A DNA stretch of 23,096 nucleotides from an uncultured Eubacteriales bacterium (GCA_910585875.1 CAJUIK010000022.1:1-23096); one strand, 5' to 3'; shown: positions 6,198 through 14,285, counted from the first letter of the stretch. Numbers and translations: made by a program. Notes: generated by a model from the letters alone, not told the origin.

Positions 6198-7759
6198 TCC
6201 TGCAAAACCGGCGCTTGATCGCCGCCTGTCCCTGCGGATCGGGCCCGCAAGATAGCCTCCAGCTTTCGCTTGGGGGCGGCGGCGTTTTCGTCCAAGGCCG
6301 ATACATACTCTTCAAATGTAATCACGCCCCGCTGAAACAGGTTTTCCAGCGTCTGCTCTTGAGCGAAGCGGGAATAGGGGCTGTTGGGCGCGGCGTCGAT
6401 GCGGATTTCCACCCGCAGCCGGCGCAGCTCCTCCCAAGTCAGCGGGTCGGGCCCTTGCGTCAGTTCTTGGGGGTAATAAACGGCCCATAGCTCAAACCAG
6501 ATGGCGGCGATATCCTCTATAAATTGCCGAAAATCCGCAATCTGCTGGTTCAGGGGCAAAGCCGCTTGATCCCGGGCGGCGATGATGGCCGCGCCGGTGG
6601 CCTTTTCCGGGTTGACTTGGCCCAAAACGGCGTCGCCGGCGCCGGCCAGCTCCCGGGTCTGCCTCACCAGCTCCTCCGCCAGCAGCCGGGCGTCGGGCGA
6701 CATAGGCGCCGCGCCCAGATAGGACACCACGTCGGTCACATGGTTGGCCTGCATATCCCGAACCTTGATGGCCGCGCCTACCTGATCCAAGGCTTCTTTG
6801 TTGAGCACCTTGTCCGCGTTGTAAACCAGCCGGGAAAAGGCGGTCATCCGGGCGTTCATCAGCCGGCGCGCCAGCATCTTATTGGTTTCGATCTGGTTGG
6901 GAATCAAAGCCGACGCTTCGCCGGCCCCTCGGGCGGATCCCCGGCGGCGCAGCCAGCTCATGCCGGCCACAGGGTAGAGCGTCAGCCCCCGCCCCCCCGC
7001 CCAGAGCCGGGCCGGCGGCCGATAAAAGGTCTGGCGAACGCTGCGGGCGCAGCACACCGCCCCGTCCTCGTCCCGCCAGAAGGACAGCAGCGCCGTGCAA
7101 TAGCGCTCTTCCTCGTCCTCTCCTTGAAAGGGATCCCGTTCTTCCTCCTCCAGCCGGTCCAAAGGCCCGTCGTCGGGGACGATTTTCATCGCTTCCTCCG
7201 GGGGCAGGCCCTGGCGAAGGGCCTCCCGGCGCAGCTGGCCCACCGTCTGCCGCCGGGCGACGACGATATAGGGCTGCTTTTGCAAATCCGGGCAGGATTC
7301 GTCCGCCAGATACAGGTCGCAGGCGTCCACCGTCTGAGCCTGGCAGTCGCCGTCGTAAAAATAAAGATATCCGTCTCCGGCGATGCAGGCGTCCTTCACC
7401 GCCTGCCAACACAATTTGTCCATCTTCAGCCGCTCCCATTGCCGCGCGGCGTAGGCGGTGAGCCGCTGGCAGATCTGGGCGGCCCGGGGCTCCAGCGGCC
7501 CGGCGTGGTCCAGGGGCGTATAAGAAATGGTCATAGTATTCATGGCCACCGCCGCCGTTTTGTGATCCACAATGGGCTGGATAAAATTATAAAACGGCAG
7601 ATTCTGCCCTTCGGCGTCCACGCCCCGCCATTGATCTCCCTGGTAAAACCGGTGGGCCAGCCGAGCCTTTTCATAGGCGCCCGCCGCCCGGCGGTTTTCG
7701 TCGCACCGGCAATACCACTGCCAAACGCGCTCCGCCGTCATTTGCCTGATGGGCTCCAT
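6185..7759 (-). CDS. Phage portal protein
   Basis: 524 aa. Portal proteins form the dodecameric ring at one capsid vertex through which DNA enters and leaves. The N-terminal part has the shared podovirus-like portal pattern of an aromatic FYQGDQW at 38-44, then PFYNFIQPIVDHKTA at 55-69 and a conserved helix leading to MTISYTP. The centre holds a very acidic segment (LEEEERDPFQGEDEEERY, near 202-219). The C-terminal third is helical, with QTREL, NPEKATGAAI and FEEYVSALDENAA, like the crown or clip regions of portals. The ATG follows the previous stop directly (TAAATG), with GGGGGAG as ribosome site, so translation is probably coupled to the 68-aa gene. Oddly, the portal is the last gene here, whereas in phages it normally follows terminase and precedes capsid. 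Neither of those is present. Confidence 0.8.
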   Translation of the reverse strand: MEPIRQMTAERVWQWYCRCDENRRAAGAYEKARLAHRFYQGDQWRGVDAEGQNLPFYNFIQPIVDHKTAAVAMNTMTISYTPLDHAGPLEPRAAQICQRLTAYAARQWERLKMDKLCWQAVKDACIAGDGYLYFYDGDCQAQTVDACDLYLADESCPDLQKQPYIVVARRQTVGQLRREALRQGLPPEEAMKIVPDDGPLDRLEEEERDPFQGEDEEERYCTALLSFWRDEDGAVCCARSVRQTFYRPPARLWAGGRGLTLYPVAGMSWLRRRGSARGAGEASALIPNQIETNKMLARRLMNARMTAFSRLVYNADKVLNKEALDQVGAAIKVRDMQANHVTDVVSYLGAAPMSPDARLLAEELVRQTRELAGAGDAVLGQVNPEKATGAAIIAARDQAALPLNQQIADFRQFIEDIAAIWFELWAVYYPQELTQGPDPLTWEELRRLRVEIRIDAAPNSPYSRFAQEQTLENLFQRGVITFEEYVSALDENAAAPKRKLEAILRARSAGTGGDQAPVLQEGGS

Positions 7760-7966
7760 TTATCTCCCCCCTTCCCGGCCGTCATAGCGGTCGATCCGCC
7801 CCATCAGACGGCGCAGACGCCCCTGCTCCCGGTCTTCCAGGGCGGGCGCCGCCTGGATTTCGCCCCGACGAGCCAGGCTGCTGCCGTCCCGAAGGCCTAG
7901 GCGATAGCAAAACGCCGTTCCCGCGCACCAGAGAGCAGTCAACCCCATCATCCAAATACATTCCAT
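7760..7966 (-). CDS. Small single-pass membrane protein in the virion-part cassette
   Basis: 68 aa, not matched to a known family. The first 24 residues form one hydrophobic helix (MECIWMMGLTALWCAGTAFC). A basic and acidic cytoplasmic-type tail follows (RLGLRDGSSL... RLRRLMGRIDRYDGREGGR). One helix with a charged tail could be a holin-like, spanin-like or anchor protein, but nothing specific supports any of these. The ATG at 7966 has AGGGGAGAA upstream. The stop touches the portal ATG and the gene begins 16 bases after the 299-aa gene, so it belongs to the same transcript. Small genes packed in this way are common in phages. Confidence 0.6.
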   Translation of the reverse strand: MECIWMMGLTALWCAGTAFCYRLGLRDGSSLARRGEIQAAPALEDREQGRLRRLMGRIDRYDGREGGR

Positions 7967-7982
7967 CCCGTTTCTCCCCTTC

Positions 7983-8882
7983 CTATTTCTGTTTTTGCTG
8001 CTGTTTGGCCAGCCAAGCCCGGCGCATCTGCTCGATTTGATTGGTATTGAATCCCAAGGCGGCGTAACCGGAAAAATCCCCGTATTCCGCTAATACCTTA
8101 GCTGCGGACAGCTGGCGGGCAAAGGCGTTTTGCCGCTGGCTTTCCTGTTGCTTTTGCTGGGAAAGCAGCAGCTGGGCCCCTTGGGTTTCCCCCTGGTTTT
8201 GTAGCTGGAGACGGCGCAGTTCGGTCTCTTCTTTCAACTTCTGCTGAGACAGCAGATACTCTGGATACCCCTGGGCCATCTCCATCATGGCGTCGGCCTG
8301 GGCTTGGGCGCCCTTCAGATCGCCGGTCAGGTAGAGATCCTGAATCTGGTTTTCCAGCCCCAGCAGGGCGTTCTGCCGGGCCCGCTCCCCAGCCAACAGG
8401 TTGTTCTGATAATCGGCGCTTTGAGCCGCCGCCGTGCTCTCCGCCGTCCCCTGTCCCAGCAGCCCCAAGCGGCCCATGGTTTCGGGCAGATCCCGTTTTT
8501 CCTTCATGTAGTTGATATAGGCTTGGCGGGCCAGGTCGTCGTAGTTCGCCTGAATCTGGGGGCGCTGAGCCGCCAGCCGGGCCGCCCCCTGCTGGGCGGC
8601 CAGCTGATAGGCTCGGGCCGCGGCGTCTCCAGCATCCTGATATTGAGCCCGAACCGGGGCGTAACCGTTGGGGATATATTGGCTGCCGTCCGGGCCGCCG
8701 CTGTAGCCGTAGGCGGCCCGGATCTGCTCCGCCGCCTGATGGGCCGCCGTCATCCCCGCTTGGTCGCCGGCGGTTTTGGCGCTCTGCCAAGCGCTTTTGG
8801 CCGCTTGGATCTGCCCATAGGCGCCGGCGCTGGTTTTTTTGATATATGCGTCGTCAAAATTGCCTAACTTCTGATAAGCCAT
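7983..8882 (-). CDS. Ala/Gln-rich helical protein, pilot- or ejection-protein-like
   Basis: 299 aa, soluble, rich in Ala, Gln and Leu, and predicted mostly helical. The N-terminal half has Gly/Ser/Tyr-rich linkers (YGYSGGPDGSQYIPNGY near 78-94). The middle has QANYDDLARQAYINYMKEK and then LPETMGRLGLLGQGTAEST (about 153-172). The pattern of Ala-rich helix, many Tyr, leucine-proline turn and GxGT/S motif followed by an ENQ-rich helix recalls virion-internal or DNA-ejection proteins coded near portal genes in Firmicutes phages. This is resemblance, not a domain match. The C-terminal part (about 205-299) is a Gln-rich probable coiled coil ending KQQQKQK. The ATG at 8882 has GGAGAA about a dozen bases upstream. 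No membrane helix or enzyme motif was seen. Confidence 0.6.
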   Translation of the reverse strand: MAYQKLGNFDDAYIKKTSAGAYGQIQAAKSAWQSAKTAGDQAGMTAAHQAAEQIRAAYGYSGGPDGSQYIPNGYAPVRAQYQDAGDAAARAYQLAAQQGAARLAAQRPQIQANYDDLARQAYINYMKEKRDLPETMGRLGLLGQGTAESTAAAQSADYQNNLLAGERARQNALLGLENQIQDLYLTGDLKGAQAQADAMMEMAQGYPEYLLSQQKLKEETELRRLQLQNQGETQGAQLLLSQQKQQESQRQNAFARQLSAAKVLAEYGDFSGYAALGFNTNQIEQMRRAWLAKQQQKQK

Positions 8883-8959
8883 TGTTCATCCATTCTCCTT
8901 TTCCTCGTCATGGGCGGGATCTTTCCTCGCAAACGTCCCTCGCTTTCAGGGATTTGCGG

Positions 8960-9922
8960 TCACTCGGCGATCAAAATGCCGTTTGAGTTGAGGCCGGCTT
9001 TGTCGCCGGGGATCGCGAAAGCGGGACGGAGACCTGCGGCGCGGGCGCCGCCCTGTTCGCCGATAGAGCCGTCGGTCTGGATAATCCAGAAGTTCGTGGT
9101 TCCGTCGGTATTGGGGGAGCGCGTGCCCCAGATCTGAGCGCCGCCGTTGTAAAGGGCCTTTTTGACTTCCGGGTTCTGGATAAACAAATCCAGGGCGCGG
9201 CCCTCCTGGTTCATGCCGCTGAGGCTGCCGCCGCCGGTTTCAGCGGCCGAGAGCAAAAAGACTTTGCGCGTCAGCGTCCCCTGGGCGTGGGCCCCGCCGC
9301 TGGTATAGGGAATCGCGCAGGCTTTCAAGACCGCCTGGATATCCGGGCCCAAGGTGGGCAAGAATGTGTCGGTCAGCCAAGTGTCGGCGGCGGCGCCGCT
9401 GTATTCGTTCTGGCCGTTGCCGTTCATAGCCCGGCGAATGACGATATGACGCCGCAGCAGCAGAGTAGCGCCGTCGCCGGGCTGAGGATAGCCCTGGCAA
9501 GCCACCAGATACTCCTGCTCCGCCCCGCTTTCCAGCACCTTCACAACGCTGCCCGGGCTCAAATATTGCAGTCCCCGATAGGGCATGGCTTTCGCCGCCG
9601 CCTGGCAGTAGGCGTTTTGGTATTTCTGGTCCTTGTTCCGGGCGAAGGCCCGGTAATAGTAGGTGAGGCCGGCGGTCAAGCCGCTGTCGATCTTCTCCGT
9701 CCCCGTTCCCTGGTAAACGAGGGTCCCGTCCTGGGGGCTCTGGGGAAAGCGGTCGGTCCGCCGCAGGATCGATAGGCTGTCCCGGTTGGGGTCTTCCTCC
9801 CAGCTCCAGCTCAGCCGGATCTGGCTGGCGTTGTCCGCCCGGGCCTGAAAGCCCGAGGGCTGGCGGGCCAGCGTCCCCTGGTATTGGGCGCCGCCGCGCC
9901 GCAGGATCATGCAGTCTGCCAT
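8960..9922 (-). CDS. FN3 plus DUF6273-like (lectin-fold) receptor-binding protein
   Basis: 320 aa. Residues about 20-100 look like a fibronectin type III domain: IRLSWSWEEDP, a DSLSILRRTD strand, then GLTAGLTYYYRAFARNKD. The C-terminal 200 residues resemble DUF6273, a C-type-lectin-like fold: LLRRHIVIRRAMN, a WLTDTFLPTL segment, then TRSPNTDGTTNFWIIQTDG and a closing GLRPAFAIPGD. In known systems such domains sit at the tips of surface or phage fibres and bind host or cell-surface ligands, and some are variable targets of diversity-generating retroelements. It follows the collagen-like fibre gene by 13 bases and is likely the adhesive tip of that fibre, but this is inference. The start is ATG at 9922, with GAGGGGAG upstream. 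There is no signal peptide. Confidence 0.68.
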   Translation of the reverse strand: MADCMILRRGGAQYQGTLARQPSGFQARADNASQIRLSWSWEEDPNRDSLSILRRTDRFPQSPQDGTLVYQGTGTEKIDSGLTAGLTYYYRAFARNKDQKYQNAYCQAAAKAMPYRGLQYLSPGSVVKVLESGAEQEYLVACQGYPQPGDGATLLLRRHIVIRRAMNGNGQNEYSGAAADTWLTDTFLPTLGPDIQAVLKACAIPYTSGGAHAQGTLTRKVFLLSAAETGGGSLSGMNQEGRALDLFIQNPEVKKALYNGGAQIWGTRSPNTDGTTNFWIIQTDGSIGEQGGARAAGLRPAFAIPGDKAGLNSNGILIAE

Positions 9923-9935
9923 ATCGCTCCCCTCC

Positions 9936-11666
9936 TCATCTCAAAATCCGCAGCCGAATCGGCAGCGCCGCCGACGGTTTTTCCTCGTAACAAACCGCCG
10001 TCAGGGTCCCGGCTCCGGCCGTCAGGCGGCTCACCTTGCCCCAGTCCTCCAGCCGGGCCTTGTCTGTGGCCGCCGTCCCCGTCAGCGCCACGTCGGCCAA
10101 CGGCGTGTCTGCGGCCGTCAGTCCCGCCGCCGATACCTGTTGGGTATAGGGTCCGCCGCCGCTCCATGTAGCGCCGAGGGTCACGGTCAGTTCCCAGCTG
10201 CGCCAGTCCTGGGGGCTGTATCCGCTGTCCACAGGGTTGCCCTGCTGGTCAAACGCCGCCAGATGCCCCGCCGTCGCCCCAGAGGCCCGGTCCGCTTTGC
10301 TCCCCGTCTGAGCCAGATCGGCGCAAAACTGAGCCTCGCTCCCCTGGTATCCTCCGGCCTGGGCGCTTTGATAGGCCGAGGTTCCCGGCGCGCCCGCCGC
10401 GCCGCGGGGGCCTTGTTCGCCGGCCGGCCCTTCCGGTCCGCGGGGGCCCGTAGGGCCTTGGACGCCTGCCGCCCCCGCCGCCCCCGGCTCTCCTTGGGGG
10501 CCTTGGGGCCCGATTTCCCCCTGCAAGCCCGCCGGCCCCTGCAAACCCCGGGGGCCCTGCTGCCCCGGATCTCCCGCCGGACCTGCCGGGCCTTGGGGAC
10601 CTTGAGCCCCTTGCGGACCCGCAGGCCCCTGGATCGGCCCGATATCCTGCCAATTCCCCTCTTCCTCATTCCAGATATATACCGTGTTGTCCGACGCCGG
10701 ACCCACGGCGTAGGCGTCTCCCGCCTGGCCCTGGGGATGAGCGGACTCCAGCTGCTCCAAACTCTGGTATCGGGCCAACACCGTGAAGCTCCTCCCGTCC
10801 GCTCCCGCGGGGCCCGGCTCCCCTGCCGGGCCTTGCAGCCCTTGGCTCCCTTGCAGTCCTGCCGGGCCTGCTGGACCTCGCGGGCCTTGGGGGCCCATTT
10901 CCCCCTGCAATCCTCGAGGGCCTTGTATCCCCTGAACCCCCGCCTCCCCTTGGGGGCCTCGTTCCCCTCGGGGGCCGGCGGGGCCCATCGGACCTTCCGG
11001 GCCCGCGATCCCCTGGACGCCTTGAGGCCCTTCCGGCCCCTGCGGACCTTGAGAGCCCTGGACTCCCTGGGGGCCTCGGATGTTCTGGGGCCAGGGCGGC
11101 GAAGGACTCTGTTCCAGCTTCCAGCTCAACACCCCAGCCTCGCTGACGGCCGGCGTCATCACAGCCCCCGCAGGGCCTTGTTCCCCTGCCGGGCCCGGTT
11201 CTCCCGCCGGACCCCGGGGGCCAGCTTCTCCGCGAATCCCTTCCACCACCGTCGTCCCCTCTCGGTCCGTCACCGTCCCGTTCATAAATTGCAGTCGATT
11301 CCGCTGCGGCAGCGTCTGGCCATATTGATCCATCACCAAATGCCCCCCGCTCCCCGCCGCCTGCCAGTTCACTCCGTCCAGACTCACTTCCAGGCGGCCG
11401 TCTTTGTCCAGGCGCGCCGCCGCAATGTCCGGCGACAGCAGCGCCCGCGCCAGCGTCAGGCCCATCTTCGTGCCGATTTCTCCCGCGCCTGTCGGGCCTT
11501 GCAGCGCCTCGATCAGTTGGTTGTACCGCGGACCCACCAGCTCCTTCACCAGCCGGTCGAACACCGCCTTGTTCTCCGCCGCCGTCCCCGTCATCCGGTC
11601 CGGCGCCGCGCTCACTCCCAGTCCCCCGTAGTCCCCTTCCGTGATCTTCAAATCATTGATAGACAA
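9936..11666 (-). CDS. Collagen-like phage fibre protein
   Basis: 576 aa, starting with TTG at 11666 and GGAGGGA eight bases upstream. An N-terminal non-collagen domain (about 1-140), with an ENKAVFDRLVKELVGPRYN helix, resembles the particle-attachment part of Firmicutes phage fibres. It is followed by Gly-X-Y triplets at about 143-168, 198-291 and 345-429, interrupted by short folded segments at 169-197 and 292-344; the second reads DNTVYIWNEEEGNWQDIG, a common interruption in phage collagen. The triplets are rich in GPQ, GPA and GERG-type units, as in bacterial collagens that trimerise without hydroxyproline. A C-terminal globular region (about 430-576) would nucleate the trimer. It is cytoplasmic, with no export signal. 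Codons are Pro- and Gly-rich, so all frames look open here; only this strand has proper starts. Confidence 0.88.
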   Translation of the reverse strand: MSINDLKITEGDYGGLGVSAAPDRMTGTAAENKAVFDRLVKELVGPRYNQLIEALQGPTGAGEIGTKMGLTLARALLSPDIAAARLDKDGRLEVSLDGVNWQAAGSGGHLVMDQYGQTLPQRNRLQFMNGTVTDREGTTVVEGIRGEAGPRGPAGEPGPAGEQGPAGAVMTPAVSEAGVLSWKLEQSPSPPWPQNIRGPQGVQGSQGPQGPEGPQGVQGIAGPEGPMGPAGPRGERGPQGEAGVQGIQGPRGLQGEMGPQGPRGPAGPAGLQGSQGLQGPAGEPGPAGADGRSFTVLARYQSLEQLESAHPQGQAGDAYAVGPASDNTVYIWNEEEGNWQDIGPIQGPAGPQGAQGPQGPAGPAGDPGQQGPRGLQGPAGLQGEIGPQGPQGEPGAAGAAGVQGPTGPRGPEGPAGEQGPRGAAGAPGTSAYQSAQAGGYQGSEAQFCADLAQTGSKADRASGATAGHLAAFDQQGNPVDSGYSPQDWRSWELTVTLGATWSGGGPYTQQVSAAGLTAADTPLADVALTGTAATDKARLEDWGKVSRLTAGAGTLTAVCYEEKPSAALPIRLRILR

Positions 11667-11723
11667 ACGATTCCCTCCTCTTGCACAACGTCAATTCGAG
11701 CAGTCTTCTCGGCCTCCGCCGGT

Positions 11724-11807
11724 TCACTCCCTCTCTGCCGCGCGATTTTCCGGCAATCTCCTCGCCGCAGACGGCGCGGCGTCTGCTCCAAGCCCCGCCG
11801 ATTTCAT
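11724..11807 (-). CDS. Possible 27-aa leader or small protein before the fibre gene
   Basis: ATG at 11807 with GGAGAAAGCGAA just upstream opens a frame of 27 codons (MKSAGLGADAAPSAARR...) ending TGA at 11724-11726. A GTG that overlaps this stop opens a second 24-codon frame running into the fibre gene start, so ribosomes could be handed along to the TTG of the collagen-like gene. The good ribosome site is the only positive evidence. The peptide has no known relatives. Confidence 0.22.
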   Translation of the reverse strand: MKSAGLGADAAPSAARRLPENRAAERE

Positions 11808-11819
11808 TTCGCTTTCTCC

Positions 11820-13664
11820 TCACTTGATTTCCCCTTCCCTTGTAAAGGTCTTGACAATGCCGTAAACGCCGAATCCCTCGTTGAGCCGGTCGTTTTTGAC
11901 GGTGATCTGCAGCGTCAGATACCGGCCGGCCCGCAGGCCGAACGGGATGACTCGCGGCGCGTCGTTGGCGCTGAACGCCATCCGATTAAAATCAATATTT
12001 TCCCAATCCAAGATGTCCATCGTGGCATATCCCACCTCTCGGCCCATATCCCGGTCCGTGCGCAGATTGATCTGCACGCTGCTGCGCAGATAGGGCTTGA
12101 TCATCACGCCGCTTCCCCGTCTGTCCAATGTCTTGTATTGGGCGAAGCTGCCGTCGTCGTCCGCCTTGGTGCTCCAGGCGCACACAATGGCCGCCCCGTC
12201 GTCGTTGTATTTTTCCACCCCTGGAATATCCGTGTTAAATCGGCAGAGCCTGCCGTCCTCAGTGCCGAAGTACAGCGCCTCTCCTCGAGCCGCCAGGCAT
12301 CGGGCCGGGATGTTTTCCCAGCAATAGCACTCATAGAGGTAATCGCCCATACTGCGGCTGCGCCAGCTCTTTTCCTGACCGCCGTCCAGCAGGTAGCACC
12401 GCCCTCCCGCCGCCAACACATAAAAGCCCTGCCATTCCGCGGCGGAGGCTTGGTCCAGCCCAGGTTCCCGCGTCAGGGCCGCGTCGATATAATAACTGCG
12501 GTTCTGGGCAGCTTTTTCCTCCCCCATATTGGCGGCGCACAGGCCGAACACCCCTTGGGCGGATAAAAACAGGGGCTCGTCCCGCAAATTCCCAAAGGCA
12601 TATTGGGAGACGGCGCCCACGCCGCTCACCCCCTGGCGCACTGGGAAGACGGATTTACCCTCCAACAGGCTTTCCTGCCGCAAATAGATTGTGGCTTCCT
12701 GGGCGGAAGCCGCCTTGACGATAGCCTGACAGGATCCCGCCGGCAGATATCCCATAATGGGCGAACTGGCGCCCACTCGGGCATAACCCCTATCCGGGAA
12801 ATAGGCGGGGTCGCCGGCGGCGGAGCGGTAATCAAAGGCGGGCTTGTTCGGGTTGCCGCTGACGAAAACCCGCCCGGCATACAGCCCGCAAACCGTACAT
12901 TGTTCAATAACGCCCTCCCCTTCCTCTCGGCTGACGCCAAAGGCGATCTCCAAATTGTCCCTGCCGTTGACTAACGGTTTGGCTGGCGGCGTATGAAAGG
13001 TCACCGTCCCCCGGTTTCGGTCCACTTGGAACCCGGAAACAACCTCCCCCTCCACTTTGCATTCCACCGCCGAAGAATCCAGTTTTTCGCAGTCCAGCTG
13101 ATAGGTTACAGAGGTCCCGTCGCAGCAAAATCCGTTGCGCCGCCGGCTGGTCAGCAGGTTGGCTTCCTCATAAGCCGCGCCTCCCCCCTGGGCTTGCCGG
13201 CTGATGGAGGTCAGCGGCGCATAAGCGAAGGCAGCCGACCCTTCGTACCAGGGCTTGCCGTCTTTGTCCCGGATGCGGACATATTCCTCCCCCGTCAGGA
13301 TATAAAGCGCCTCTTCCATAAAAAAGGCTTGGGATCGCCCGTCGTTCACCGGGCTTTTCAGCGGCCACAGTTTGTCCTGCTCAGGCTGCCAGCAATAAAG
13401 CGTGTCGCCGGAGTGGACGATCAGAAAATCCTCTTCCCCGATCTGGAATTCAAAGATCCCGTTGATCCGCTTCGTCAGCCTTTTCAGCGTCCGCCATCCC
13501 GGCCGCTTCTCCGGCATCCCTCCTGCGTCCGAGATCAGGTTGGGCGCGAACGGCGACCGGCTGGCGTCCACCAGCGCCGGATCTGTGGAAAAATCCACTC
13601 CCCGAAATTTCTGGTATCGGGTGCAATATCGGGCGGGCTGCCGGGGCGCTTGAAATCTAGCCAT
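11820..13664 (-). CDS. Large beta-rich tail-hub-like protein (P22 gp10-type suspected)
   Basis: 614 aa. The opening segment reads FRGVDFSTDPALVDASRSPFAPNLI, then GGMPEKRPGWRTL. This resembles the first strands of podovirus tail-hub or DNA-stabilisation proteins (P22 gp10-like) and related Firmicutes phage tail proteins. The remainder is a string of repeated beta-strand motifs (DTLYCWQPEQDKLW, GEEYVRIRDKDGKPWYEG, RCYLLDGGQEKSW, EALYFGTEDGRLCRF), consistent with a beta-propeller, and it closes with a jelly-roll-like sheet (YLTLQITVKNDRLNEGFGVYGIVKTF). There is no signal peptide or enzyme signature. The start is ATG at 13664, with AGGAGG eight bases upstream. It is the second gene of the cassette, 36 bases after the adaptor-like gene. 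P22 gp10 follows gp4 in the tail machine, so the order fits. The identity remains structural inference. Confidence 0.6.
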   Translation of the reverse strand: MARFQAPRQPARYCTRYQKFRGVDFSTDPALVDASRSPFAPNLISDAGGMPEKRPGWRTLKRLTKRINGIFEFQIGEEDFLIVHSGDTLYCWQPEQDKLWPLKSPVNDGRSQAFFMEEALYILTGEEYVRIRDKDGKPWYEGSAAFAYAPLTSISRQAQGGGAAYEEANLLTSRRRNGFCCDGTSVTYQLDCEKLDSSAVECKVEGEVVSGFQVDRNRGTVTFHTPPAKPLVNGRDNLEIAFGVSREEGEGVIEQCTVCGLYAGRVFVSGNPNKPAFDYRSAAGDPAYFPDRGYARVGASSPIMGYLPAGSCQAIVKAASAQEATIYLRQESLLEGKSVFPVRQGVSGVGAVSQYAFGNLRDEPLFLSAQGVFGLCAANMGEEKAAQNRSYYIDAALTREPGLDQASAAEWQGFYVLAAGGRCYLLDGGQEKSWRSRSMGDYLYECYCWENIPARCLAARGEALYFGTEDGRLCRFNTDIPGVEKYNDDGAAIVCAWSTKADDDGSFAQYKTLDRRGSGVMIKPYLRSSVQINLRTDRDMGREVGYATMDILDWENIDFNRMAFSANDAPRVIPFGLRAGRYLTLQITVKNDRLNEGFGVYGIVKTFTREGEIK

Positions 13665-13700
13665 CTCTCTTTCCTCCTTTCTCCCTTCTCTCGTCCTCTC

Positions 13701-14270
13701 TCAAAAGGCGCAGGCCTCAAATTCCGCCCATCCGGCCTTGCCCCGGCGTTCCCGCTCCCGCAGCTGTAAAAGCTCTCGTCCCGCCTCGAATTCGTTGCGC
13801 CAAAGCACGGCCAGCTGGGCGTTGTCGTGTTTGTACAGCTGAGACGCGATATACAGCGGCAGCAGGGTTAAAGCGTCCTCTTCCAGTTCAAAACGATGGG
13901 AATCCGGCGTCCGCTGGTCCAAAGGCTCTTCCAGGGCGCAGTAGGCGATTTCGTAGAGCCCTTCCTTCAGCCATAGAAAATTTCCCTCCCGCCGGTAATC
14001 CAGCGTCGGCGCGGCCTGTTCCCCCTCTATTTGGGCGACAGCCTCCAACCGCCAGAACCCCGGCAGCGCCTGAGGCAGATAAAAGGGATCCTCTTCTGCC
14101 TGGAGCCGCACGCGCTTCCAGATGGGAAGCCCGGCCGTAGCCAGCAAAGCCAAGCCTTCGTTGGCCGCCTGAACCATCCGAGGCAGGTATTCCGCCTCCA
14201 ACAGCCGGTCCGGCCCGTCCAGCTTATCCAATACCGTCTGCCGTATCTCTCCCCAAGTCATGGTTTTCAC
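13701..14270 (-). CDS. Head-tail adaptor-like protein (gp4/connector type)
   Basis: 189 aa, first gene of the cassette. It starts TWGEIRQTVLDKLDG and ends in a helical C-terminus with LPLYIASQLYKHDNAQLAVLWRNEFEAGRELL. That ending is typical of small connector or DNA-stabilisation proteins that bind below the portal ring. A central beta hairpin (FLWLKEGLYEIAYCALEEP) separates the two helical parts, as in this class. The ATG at 14270 follows GAAAGGGGGTGAAAACC, a strong ribosome site. No membrane or export signal is present. The similarity is of a general kind; it could equally be a tail completion protein. Confidence 0.6.
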   Translation of the reverse strand: MKTMTWGEIRQTVLDKLDGPDRLLEAEYLPRMVQAANEGLALLATAGLPIWKRVRLQAEEDPFYLPQALPGFWRLEAVAQIEGEQAAPTLDYRREGNFLWLKEGLYEIAYCALEEPLDQRTPDSHRFELEEDALTLLPLYIASQLYKHDNAQLAVLWRNEFEAGRELLQLRERERRGKAGWAEFEACAF

Positions 14271-14285
14271 CCCCTTTCGCCTCCC

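Noticed and set aside
7983..8882. Major capsid protein
   Set aside because: The protein is Ala/Gln-rich and helical, with low complexity and no HK97-fold pattern of strands. No scaffold or protease is beside it.
8960..9922. Complete diversity-generating retroelement
   Set aside because: Only a target-like fold is present. No reverse transcriptase and no second copy of the domain end was seen in the window.
10380..11230. Short tandem DNA repeats, first suspected to be a CRISPR or minisatellite
   Set aside because: The periodicity is nine bases and is explained by Gly-X-Y codons of the collagen-like protein. There are no spacers.
9909..12566. An 885-codon open frame on the plus strand opposite the collagen-like and hub-like genes
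   Set aside because: It is a shadow of GC-rich codons on the opposite strand, with an Arg/Pro-rich, low-complexity product and no domain. The minus-strand genes have ribosome sites and recognisable domains.
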